From Spirometra erinaceieuropaei (lineage: Eukaryota; Platyhelminthes; Cestoda; Diphyllobothriidea; Diphyllobothriidae): 64,000 bases of DNA. Position 1 is the first letter of the stretch. Every line of letters starts with the position of its first letter. The stretch lies in the NCBI GenBank assembly GCA_902702965.1, contig CACRXP010000225.1, positions 508,687-572,686 on the forward strand, read 5' to 3'. A program made the translations under genes and the position numbers. A model generated the notes under the pieces. The model made no database searches and was not told where the DNA came from. It saw only the letters and a list, made by a program, of their open reading frames with translations. Below are positions 11,151 through 20,645 of the stretch, piece after piece.

Positions 11151-12680
11151 GTTATACGAATGGTTCATCAGCAAGCAAGAGCTTCCACCAACCTCGCCTA
11201 ATGTCATATTGCCAGCTGCAGAAAAATAATCCCCCCCCAGAGAGATTCTTGCGTAAATACCCGCTCTGGGCGACATTGAAAAAGTCTGAAGATGAAAACT
11301 GTCTTAATGCCAAGACTTAGGTAGGATTCGAGCACGTGACTGCTAGTTGAGCAACCGTATACAGGGTATTAATCGCACAGAACTCTTATGCAGACGCAAA
11401 AAAGGCAACGCTTTAGAGAAGGACTCCATTTAACTGGCAGTAGACTGTGTCAGTAAGACAGGCAACTGGGAGTTTTCCGCACCAGGAGGGCTACCAAGTA
11501 TCATCTCGCCAAAATCCGCTATTTTGTGAAATTTTCTTTTTGTTTATTGCTCAATTACTGCATTCATTTCGGCTATGGTACAATAGCGTAGGATAAGAAT
11601 TTTGGCATAAATTTAGGCGACTTTTGTCTTTTCTCTCATTCTGTCAGCCTACTGTTGTTGCGACAAAGCAGTGTATGTAATTGCTCTGAGCGCTACAACC
11701 ACCAGGTCGAATTCCATGTTGGAAGGAGAAGACGGAAGGCACTAGAATGGGGGTTTAATGTATACAGAACCCGGAGTTGTCCTCTCAGGCAGCAGTGGCC
11801 ACTGGCGACGCCAGGGCGGATGTTGAATGTGTCCAGTCATTCCTGTGGGGTTCCTGAGACGGTGGTGGCAGCCGCTTTTGTAGTCTCGTGGGCCAAGCTC
11901 ATGTGGTGTGTCTCAGTGGCTTAGGCTGTGGTTGCAAGGGGGGAGATGCGTTCAAGTGGCCGCATGGGCAGCTCTGGCTGTGCGGCCGCAGGTGTGCCCG
12001 AGCTGTCGGTCGTTTGACTTCAGGTCACAGCGTTTGGGAAGGCTCACTGCAAAAGCTGAGTGATCATGAGGCAGCCAGGTCTTAAACAATGACGCCAGAC
12101 CGGTCATGGTGGCTAGCCGCCATACTGTCTAGCGTGCTGTCCCACCCATAAAGCTCCCTTTACCATAAATTACGTATGGAACGATCCGCAGTCTACTGAC
12201 AGCCAAGTGGGGTCCTTCTCTACACAATCCTGTGAAATCAGATGAATACCAAGTAGTTGAAGTGACCAAGACCCAGAAAATTCAACGGTCCTGTTGTAAG
12301 TAAAGTGATGGGCACTCCCTTCTGCGTCAAACGGTTGAGCGCGGGAATATGGGTCGCCCTGCCCTGATGATCGGGGTGTTGAGTTAGAAGGGTTAGGAGG
12401 CCTTGGAATGGACTGAAGGTTGGAGGAGGGGGGGGGGTTGTATAAAGGATTGGGGTTGAATGAGTTAGGCCTGAAGTTAGTAAGTGGGACTAGGTACCTT
12501 CTGAAACTTTCAGTGAGGTCGGCTTCAGTACGCGGGGGTTCATGCTCCCGTTTTTGACGCGCCATACCAGGATTCTGCTCGAATTTCAATATTTTGTACA
12601 GACAAATCTGACTGTAAATAGGGTTGCACGCCAGAAAGCTGTAAAGCCTACAGAGAGGACGGCCCTGTCCGCTGCTGCCC
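11151..12680. other. Intergenic stretch with one long open frame of unknown status
   Basis: A 198-residue frame on the minus strand (12170-12766) has a low-complexity Pro/Asn/Ser-rich middle and no motif I recognise. It overlaps a hammerhead relic on the other strand. A short segment near 12184 (CGATCCGCAGTCT...GTGGGGTCC) recurs near 29881, which argues for repeat DNA rather than a gene. Confidence 0.35.
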
Positions 12681-12715
12681 CTGATCATGAGTTTCAAGGG
12701 TCTATCCGAAACGTC
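12681..12715 (+). ncRNA. Hammerhead ribozyme relic, Penelope type
   Basis: CTGATCA ... TCC-GAAAC-GTC aligns base for base with the better hammerhead at 16223-16256, including the CAG that follows. The core CTGATGA is changed to CTGATCA at a position needed for catalysis, so the motif is probably inactive. Confidence 0.5.
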
Positions 12716-14617
12716 AGATGAGTGAAAGTTTCGCCCGCGGAGGTCGTTCAAACTTAAAGTCAACATAGTAAGCCGTTATGTAAAATAGTTAGCCGATAGT
12801 CTGCCTTACCCGATCCGAGCTATCCAGAACTGGTCAAATGTCTGCCCTCTGAAACATCTTACATCTTGTCGGAAGTTCCATAGTCTACGAAAATAAAGTG
12901 AACACTGACGAATTTGAGAATTTTAATGATAAAATAGTCTTGGCGATAAGACTAAAGTCATCCACCATATTAGTAGTATTTTAACTGCAGACAGTGTTGG
13001 AAGAATAAGACCAAGACTGGCAGTTCATCCGTCGCAAGCCACGTGAACCCTCTCTTGACTTGCACCCTAGATTTTCACAGTGAGGCGAACTTGTGCAGTG
13101 TAAACAGCGTTCAAGCTAAGGGATTAGGTTGAGGCCACTGGACATGAGCACGAATGCGGCGTCAAAGGCGACTGATCTTGGTCTACGCGAACAACACGGG
13201 TGCCAACCTCTAAATATAAATGCAAAGGTTTCTAAAATGGGAGTTGCAAATAACTCGTTTTAGACAACTGTCATAAAAGTCACATTAAGAAGAGGGCATT
13301 GAAATATTAATCAGTAGATGGGGGGGGGGATAGAAGTGCTCCGCCATTTTGGCAACTTCCCGCAGGATGGCTTCTAGTTCGTCCAAACAAAACTCAGCTG
13401 TGCTCCGTTTCTCATAACGTGGAAAATAAGTACCTACTCCAGGTTAGTTGATTCTAACTTCATCTCTATCCCATCTTCCAGCCAACTGGAGGTAATGTGG
13501 CGTAAAGCCGGCGTCAAACACGTACCAAATACACAATGGAGAAAAGAGTAGATTCAATCTTGCCAAATCTCCCAAAGTACGACATACAGTTTTTTACCAA
13601 ATGCAGATACTGGGGCAGCTGGGTGCCCAAGGTGCGAGGGATTCCTAAGATTTTTGGAAAAACAGAACTGTCTTTTTTGGATGGCAAGGTCGTCACCGCT
13701 GCGGACCTCTGGGCTCACCACGGTCCTGAGCCGATTTGCGCAACAGACACGGCATTATCATAAGACAGCAAGAACTAAAGACCCAGTAAGTTTAATAGTC
13801 CCTTTCTCCACGGTAGAGATCAACAGACAAAGTCCAACAGACTAATGACTCTCTCTGGTAATTGTCGGTCCTCATTCTGTTACCCGATGCAGTTATTCCT
13901 AGATTTTTTGGCCAGAACATCTATCCTGTAGTGATATTTTCGTGATTTCTCAAGGGATATAAGTGAAATTGGTGTGGACTTATTTTCGCATGGATCCTAC
14001 TTTCAGTGGCTACCTGCAATGACACAAAAAGGTCTTTAATAATTGTCTAATGATAGGATGTCAACGAGCGTATGAGGTTGAAGCTAATTCCGACTCCGCT
14101 CTGGGCACCATAGCCAGTTTTGCCTGGAATGGCACGTCGTGCCAAAAAATTGGCACCTAAACAATCAGGCAACCCATTTCTGGCATTGTCTTCGTCATCA
14201 ATAAGGGCATTTCGTGATGATATCTGTGTGATGTTTGCAGAAAGTACACAACAATGTACCTGGGCACGGTCATTATTTATTCGCAAATTATGCAAATTTA
14301 ATGAAAGTCTTTGTCTGTAATTTTAAGCGCGATGTACCTCGCTAGAGACAAACAAAATATCAGTGCCTCATCAACACCAACAACCCTTTGATTTTCTGGT
14401 TTTTGGATGTCGGACGGAATTCGAAATCCCTTTTTATAGTGGGTTGTCATGCAGAACTCTTGAGGCATTTCTAAAGGTCTTAGAAAGACGAGTGAATGGG
14501 TGTTTTGGTTTTCTATACGGAACAAATTTATCAGGTTCAAAATTCGTGTTCCGGGTCTGTGCGTATAAGTGATAGTAGGCGACTGGTTGAGCACCTTAGC
14601 AGTATGTTTATTGTTTT
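12716..14617. other. Intergenic stretch, nothing recognised
   Basis: Mixed-composition DNA with short overlapping frames on both strands, none with motifs. A G run lies near 13320. Confidence 0.4.
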
Positions 14618-14651
14618 GGGCTTTCGAACTCTTGCCGGAGTCCATCATCGG
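14618..14651 (-). ncRNA. Hammerhead-like motif (variant core)
   Basis: Minus strand: CCGATGA, then a 6-bp stem GGACTC/GAGTTC closing a CGGCAA loop, then GAAAGCCC. The spacing and GAAA match a minimal hammerhead with stem II. The core differs (CCGATGA for CTGATGA) and ends GCCC rather than CGTC, so activity is doubtful. Confidence 0.4.
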
Positions 14652-14699
14652 AGGCAGCAACGACAATAAGACGGACGCCAATTATGGGATGGGGGGGGG

Positions 14700-15184
14700 G
14701 TGCTAGCCAATCGTCGATAGGTGAACCAAGACTGGAGGTGGCTGCGCAGGACTCAGTGCGCCGGTGTCAGATCGATAAATCGATTGACTGGGTACCAATC
14801 CCAGTCCCAGATTCATTCCCGCGCAAGAAGGTCATGAAGATTAAAGACTGGTTAGATCCTGAAGAGAAGTCTGGGGTAGTATATCGGCCCCACGCCCGAA
14901 CTCACCTTGTAACACCACAGGTCAGGCTGGACGCATGCTCAGATCGCGAATACATAAGCTGGATGTGCTATGAAGCTGCGCCAGCCTACAAAATGCGTAA
15001 TGCGTTTAGCTTTGCAGCCACCAAGGTAATCGCACACGTCAGAGTTGAAACAGTCCGGGAACTGATCGAAGACTGAGCCTCGGATGAGAACTCGGTCAAT
15101 CAATTTATCGATCCGACGCCAGCGAACGGAGCCCTGCGCAGTCACCTCTAGTCTTGCGGTCATGCTCTGAAGATTGGCTAGCAC
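14700..15184. repeat. 485-bp fold-back element with about 85-nt inverted arms
   Basis: Left arm 14700-14795 and right arm 15090-15184 are inverted copies at roughly 80% identity. Both ends show GTGCTAGCCAATC, then GGTGRCTGCGCAGG and GATCGATAAATYGATTGAC. The 300-bp centre has an open frame on the plus strand but no motif. No target-site duplication is visible. It could be a MITE or two inverted copies of one short repeat. Confidence 0.65.
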
Positions 15185-16136
15185 GCCCTTTAATATTCTT
15201 TTGTTTTGTTATTGCCACTATCTCTGACGATAGACTCCTGCGCGGGTTCTAGAGCTCAACTAGTCTGCTTAATTTATTCAAATTGAGTAGCAAGCTCTCG
15301 GTTGGGTCTCAAGGAATCGTCGCTCCCTCCCGCTGGATCAAGACCGGACTTTAAAAGTTGGAATGTATTGCGGGATCTTCAATATTATCAGCTTTTTCCC
15401 GCATTCTTGATAGAAAGGGCTGATCCGAGTTTTTGTGCATTGTTATTCTAGGCCAGGTATGGAGCTTTTCGAGTGCAATCAGTCTGTCAGCAAGTGCCGA
15501 AATACTGTAATTGTGACCCTGTATACAAGCCTCAATTAAATATACCGGACAGACATGTCAGTACTGAGCACCAATTACACTCATTCACATGGTGAGTCTT
15601 TGTGCTCTAGCAATATTTTAAACTCATACCCTGGTCCCGAGTCTGGATTAAAATTGCCGCAAGATATAACACACGCAACCAGATCTGGTATCAAAATCAT
15701 ATTTGGCTTCACGGGCCCATGTCTTGATGCGTATGATACAGTGGTTTGTTACTAAACATGTGAATTTTTGGTTTAATCAACGACGGCGAACCTCTTGCCG
15801 TGTTACAGTAGAAGCTCTATTTGCACAAGAGCCAGGATAATATTCTCATGAAATATCTGCATTTTCTAATTCGCAGACATTTTTTAAGAAGGCGTCTTGT
15901 TCTCTTGTGTGTCCTTAAAGCAAAAAAACCAGTAGTTATTTTGTTGCGGGGAGCGAGCCGGACATAGATGAATAATTGTTTTCCCCCAGTAACGTCGCAT
16001 ATTTCATCAGCTTGAATGAAGAATTCCGATTTAAAAAGTCAAGTTTGGCAAACGCACGTTTTCTATTAGTCATCTTTAGGCCTGTACAGTAATATAAATT
16101 GTGCAAAGAAATGAAAGCGAAGGAGACAGGATAGCA
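15185..16136. other. Intergenic stretch, nothing recognised
   Basis: AT-rich, no motif-bearing frame and no repeat matched within the window. Confidence 0.4.
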
Positions 16137-16158
16137 GGGACAAGGGCTTCATTCGCCT

Positions 16159-16192
16159 GACGTTTCGGATTCCTGCTCGAACCCACCATCAG
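16159..16192 (-). ncRNA. Hammerhead ribozyme motif, left arm
   Basis: Minus strand: CTGATGG, stem II GGGTT/AATCC with an 8-base loop, GAAAC, GTC. Identical in plan to the right-arm copy except for an A-to-G change in the last core base of CTGATGA, which should weaken it. Confidence 0.65.
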
Positions 16193-16222
16193 AGACAATA
16201 GTAACCACATCTGCTACTGTCC

Positions 16223-16256
16223 CTGATGATGGGTTCGAGCAGAAATCCGAAACGTC
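16223..16256 (+). ncRNA. Hammerhead ribozyme motif, right arm (intact core)
   Basis: Complete minimal hammerhead core: CTGATGA (16223-16229), stem II GGGTT/AATCC closing the loop CGAGCAGA, GAAAC (16249-16253) and the cleavage triplet GTC ending at 16256. Helix III is reduced to A-C/G-U with no loop. That is the form described for hammerheads of metazoan Penelope-like elements, thought to act as dimers. Helix I pairing is weak (CC before the core, AGG after the triplet). I see the motif; cleavage is not shown. Confidence 0.75.
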
Positions 16257-16277
16257 AGGCGAATAAGCCCTTGTCCC

Positions 16278-18431
16278 AGTGAAAACGAGCGTGTCTCCCT
16301 CTTCACGACTGCTGTCTGGGACTCGTCTCTTCGCTCCTATTGGCAATATAGCCGGGCGTGATGCGCTCCGATCGGCCCAGCGTTGGGAAACCTTCGCCCT
16401 TCGAAAGGCCTCCACATATGCACAGATCCGGTTTTTGTACAGGCATCCCGACAAAGTGATGAAAGATAAGAGAGCCAATAAGGAGTAGTTAAGGGATAGA
16501 GGGTTGTGGGCGTCCAGACATGCCAGTGCCGTGAGGGACTTGGGGAAGATGGTGAGGGGTAGGAGAAGCGAAAGGTGTCGGAGAATGAACTATGCTTAAT
16601 TTTTGCAACTGTAGAGTGATGTGGAAGGATGCGGAAACGAACATGCTGGCCAATTCTTGGCCCATGGTAGTTTGAGGGCTTGTATGAGCGCCTTCTATGA
16701 GCACAAATCTGTGTAGGAAAATCGTATGGCCATTGCCTCTACCGGCGCAAGTATGCGCTGACGCAGGAACTTGGAGTGTCTAGTCGGCACTTCACAAATC
16801 ACCCCGAATGCTTGGTTAACGTCTGCTCGGTGGCCGCTGTCAACTAAGTTGGAAGAATTTGCGTTATATAAAGACTTTTATATGCTTTAATTTGATCACA
16901 CAAGATGAAGTTCTCGCATCCGGTTGGATAGGCGCCTGGTTATTCGACCGCTATGACCTCCCCCACAAGAGCAAGTGAAGGTGTAGATGCACATTGAAGA
17001 TGTCTGAAAAGACAGCCTGTCCTCGATTTCAGGACGAAGAATCGAAGTGCTTGCGGGAATTAGCCTTAACTTGGCAGCTGAGTAAGTGCGCGTGATAGCA
17101 GAGTTTCAGCGAAGTTATAGAAGTCCGGTTGTCGGATTCCTTCGAAATGCCAGTATAAGAAATAGTTTCTTCTTTTCGGTTGTTAGCACGTCTGTTTTCA
17201 GGGACGTTCTTCAGCATATTTAAGGAAGAACTTCTTGGAAATGTCATTTTCTCACACAGTGTCTCGCATGAAGTCGATTTGGGTCTCCAGGTGAAACGGA
17301 GTGCTTCAAAAACGAAACTGGAAAAGTTCACCGCCAGACTCCTCCCCTTACCTCCCCCCCCTACCTCCCCTCCCAAATTGCCTGACTGCACCGACATGTC
17401 TGAACGCTCTCAACCCTCTCCCCATAACTACCATTCACTGGCTGCTTTAAATGTCACTGTTTTGTCCTAATTTATATTACTGAACAGGCTTGATTGAAAA
17501 CGTACCTTCTTCAGTCTTTACACGGATATCATTGCAGCACTTAGATACCAGTCTCTTTATGATGTCGGAGATGAGTTTCTCAATTACTGACCGTTATCAA
17601 CTTTCCGTCTGCCAGTTGGGTAATTAAAAGAAGGAATTTTTACAAAGCCTCTCCCAATACCACCAAAGAACAACCCCAGTCCGAAACGACACACCCGAGA
17701 TTCGAAACCCTAATAAACGAGCAACCCTCCAACACTTTTCGTGATCAATAAGGCGGCAGGCGGCCCCTCTTTCACCTGTTGCATGTGGTTAAGTATGTTA
17801 AGTAGTCATTTTGGACAAAGAGAATATTGTTAACTGACAGGGGCAAATAAAACAGAAGTGTCCAACTGAATGTCCCTTGTCCTTGTTGATAGTTTGTCCT
17901 GATTAGGGATCACTTGTGGCTATGCGACCGCATGCGAGGCTTAGATGCTGAAGCCCAGGGCAAGACGAGTCGTCTTCATCCCGTCGCTTCAAATCAAAGC
18001 ACATGGATAAAGTTCACTTCCACATGAAAGTACATAGGGCATAGGTCAGTTATTCGGAAGGGTGGTTTATTCAAGGTAAATGTTAAAAGACAAATGCAGG
18101 CGGCATTTATGCCTCGAATGCAGTTCGCAAATTAGAACCACGATTCCGCCTAATTGGGACAAGCCGGAGAGCGTGGCGTGTGTCTTGGAGAGGACAGAAA
18201 ACAAAGTGCCGATCTAAACTTCGCTTAAGTCTGGTAGTCACCATGGTCAGTAGCGACTTGGGAGCATGCTATTCAGTCAGCATTGAAGGTCCACAAAACA
18301 ATGACGGCCCACGCATCATTGCGTCCGATTTAATTATGCAGCGCACGCTTGATGGTGACGACGATGTTGTTGTTGTCGTCGTCGTAGACGTCGTCGTCGT
18401 CAATGATGATGACGGCAGTTGCGTCGGGGCT
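16278..18431. other. Intergenic stretch, nothing recognised
   Basis: Short frames on both strands without motifs. A CT-rich stretch around 17340-17375 gives proline-rich translations that I regard as low complexity. Confidence 0.4.
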
Positions 18432-18515
18432 GTGGTGGTGGTGGTGGTGGTGGTGGTGGTGGTGGTGGTGGTGGTGGTGGTGGTGGTGGTGGTGGTGGTG
18501 GTGGTGGTGGTGGTG
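18432..18515 (+). repeat. GGT microsatellite
   Basis: About 28 uninterrupted GGT units, preceded by degenerate GTC/GAT repeats from about 18356. The long Val and Gly (plus) and Thr (minus) open frames here are artefacts of the repeat. Confidence 0.95.
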
Positions 18516-19679
18516 TTGGCGATGGTGGTGGGAGGGGGCACGAATATTTACAACTACCTCAGATCCTCGTTGATTTGATACCGATGAACGTTTGTCCGTC
18601 TAGTCACCCCCTCACACCACTCGCTTGTAAGCTACGAAAGTGCCAAGGAAAAATCTAACGTTAACTGTCAGAACTGCCCAACATAATTAAGCGACCTAAC
18701 ACTACAGGTCAGTACGTGTCCCGGTGTCTTTAAACAATTCAGATAACTTAATCTGGTTAAAATATTTTGACGCAATATGTCTCCATTCATCAGAGCTCAT
18801 TCGTGTCCCTTAGTGCAACGTCTGCGTAACCCGAGACTATAGTCTAAACGCTGCAAATATCAGCTTCCTAATATATGTGGTTTCAGTTTGGTTGAGTGGT
18901 AGTCTGATAGCGATACTCCGGTCTCCTTCACCTCTGGCGGAATTGTTTTCTAGTTATTTTGAGCAAATCGAAATGTTTGTTCGGCAGTAAGCTGCGCTCA
19001 GGATGGAGTTCTCAGCAAAAGAAAAATTCATTTTCTCAGGAAAAAGTATGAAGTCTGGAGTGTGTGCTCCATCCTCCTGAGGGAGCGAATATACTTCTAA
19101 AAAGACTGTAAAGTCTGTCGTTCGCATTACTAAAATACTAAGAGCTGAATACAAAGTAGACAAAACACTGTTTGAGCAGGATAAACATTGGTCAATGGTT
19201 AAATTTGTCAAGCGGTACTAGCGGTGATACTAAGAAGCTGACTTCTTGGAACGTCCACGGGCTTCGTTGTATATTACATTCACCAATAGCATATAGCATA
19301 AAAATAATACGTGTGTATCCTTTGAAAACTATTGATTTGTTTGTTAGCTTTGACCTTTTCTGAAGCTTTCCAACATGCGCACAGGAAAACAATTGAAGTA
19401 AGTACTTGAATTGGGACGAATCTAACCAACCAGCTGAGGCTTTCCTCTCCGAGTCTGACGGGTCCCTTTATCGATTGGTCCCCAGATTCTCACTCCCCGA
19501 CCATCTCACGCGCTCTCTTGCACTATGCTTCTCGAATTGCCGGGTGCACATATTAGCCCCTGGTGAAACGAAAAGCATGTCAGAACTCCGAACATTTACT
19601 CAGATGTCTTACTTGCCACCTTTCGTCACCTATAATAATCAAATGTCAGTGTACATGTGTGAGGATGTGCTGTTAAGAT
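18516..19679. other. Intergenic stretch, nothing recognised
   Basis: No motif-bearing frame until the retroelement fragment near 19680. Confidence 0.4.
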
Positions 19680-20410
19680 TTTGGACTCGCGCATCGCCGT
19701 CAACAGCGTCCAAATCAAACACCTAGACAAATTTGCCAATCTCGGTAGTAAACCCTCACACAGAACTAAAATCGACAATGAATTTGCGCACCGGTTCTCC
19801 CAAGCTAGCCGGGCCTTTGGCGGGCTCCAGGCGTCATGGTCTCCATCTCAGCATTAAACTCAAAATGTGTCAGGCTGCCATCTTGACAACCCTGCTGCAT
19901 GGAGCGGAGACCTGGATAGTCTGTGAGCAAAGGGTGAGGAAACTCAATCACTTCCACCGTAGATGCCGCCAGAAAGTACTCAAGCTGAGATGGGAAGAAA
20001 GGATCCCTGACGCAGAGCGAGACGATAATCACTCTCCTGATGCCATGACGCCGTCGACCGCCAGCATATCCATTAGCCCTGACGCACTGCCTGCAAAGAC
20101 GGCAACCACTTCCACCCATTTCACTTCCGTGACCAGTAAGAGTACTCCTGACGACCCGTTAGTCACAATCCTCACCATCACCAACCCCACAACCCGCAAT
20201 ATGGACTTGATCGCAACCTGTTTTCATTGCGACCGCACCTTCACCTAACGCATTGATCACTAGCAAAGCTGCCGCACCGAGATTGGCGAACCGGTGCCAG
20301 GAGACCGAACATACATGTTCTGCACTCGCCTTCATTGTTTGCATCGTTCACGCACATTCACTAACCCTATGAGCCTAGTCGGCGACATGCGTATCCACGA
20401 TATTCGAATT
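19680..20410 (+). pseudogene. Truncated relative of the zinc-finger retroelement (RT end + fingers)
   Basis: Starts at IAVNSVQIKHLDKFANLG, equivalent to the RT thumb sequence [18 protein letters not shown] of the 0-5 kb element. It continues through KIDNEFAHRFSQASRAFGG and, after a frameshift near 19800, KLKMCQAAILTTLLHGAETW and LNHFHRRCRQKVLKLRWEERIPD. The segment that should lie between there and the fingers is mostly deleted. CFHCDRTFT is followed by a stop, and the last finger (RLHCLHRSRTFTNPM, GDMRIHD) is in another frame. It is 5'-truncated, as is normal for LINE copies, and old. The SINE at 20455 follows within 50 bases. Confidence 0.85.
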
Positions 20411-20454
20411 CACCGCTACCATTGTTTATTCCCGATCGCAAGCCGACAGGACAA

Positions 20455-20645
20455 CGGGATCGTGGCTCGGTGGGTAGAGGCGTGGACTTCTAAACCAACA
20501 GGTAGCGAGTTCGAGGCTCGGGTGTTCCACCCTTCAGGGTTGGGTATGACTGGCTGACGACAGTTAACAAGCCAGAGATGGCCATTCCAGTCTCCCTTGT
20601 CTTTGTCGGTAATACCATTCTGCCTAAACTCGTCTGTCACAAAAT
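20455..20645 (+). repeat. SINE with tRNA-Arg(UCU)-like head
   Basis: Head: A box TGGCTCGGTGGGTAGAGG at 20463, an anticodon arm with loop containing CTTCTAA (anticodon TCT), and B box GAGTTCGAGGC at 20507-20517. The body, shared with about eight other loci in the window, runs TGTTCCAC..TTCGGGGTTGGGTATGAC (here slightly changed), GCCAGAAATGGCCATTCCAG and TCTCCCTTGTCTTTGTCGG. SINEs are copied by LINE machinery and are transcribed from the internal polymerase III promoter formed by the two boxes. This is the clearest head in the window. Confidence 0.8.

Larger units (their letters stand above)
16137..16277. repeat. Inverted repeat carrying two opposed hammerhead motifs
   Basis: Left arm about 16137-16203, right arm about 16213-16277, loop of about 10 bases. 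The arms are almost perfect complements from GGGACAAGGGC inward and each carries a hammerhead on the strand that reads toward the outside. Related, more decayed sequence is at 41680-41810. In Penelope-like elements such ribozymes sit in the terminal repeats, so this is likely a pair of terminal-repeat remnants. Confidence 0.8.

Noticed and set aside
12170..12766. 198-residue minus-strand frame
   Set aside because: Low-complexity Pro/Asn/Ser content, no motif, overlaps a repeat and a hammerhead relic on the opposite strand. Not enough for a gene call.
18180..18578. Long frames with polyvaline, polyglycine or polythreonine
   Set aside because: Produced by the GGT microsatellite in different frames.
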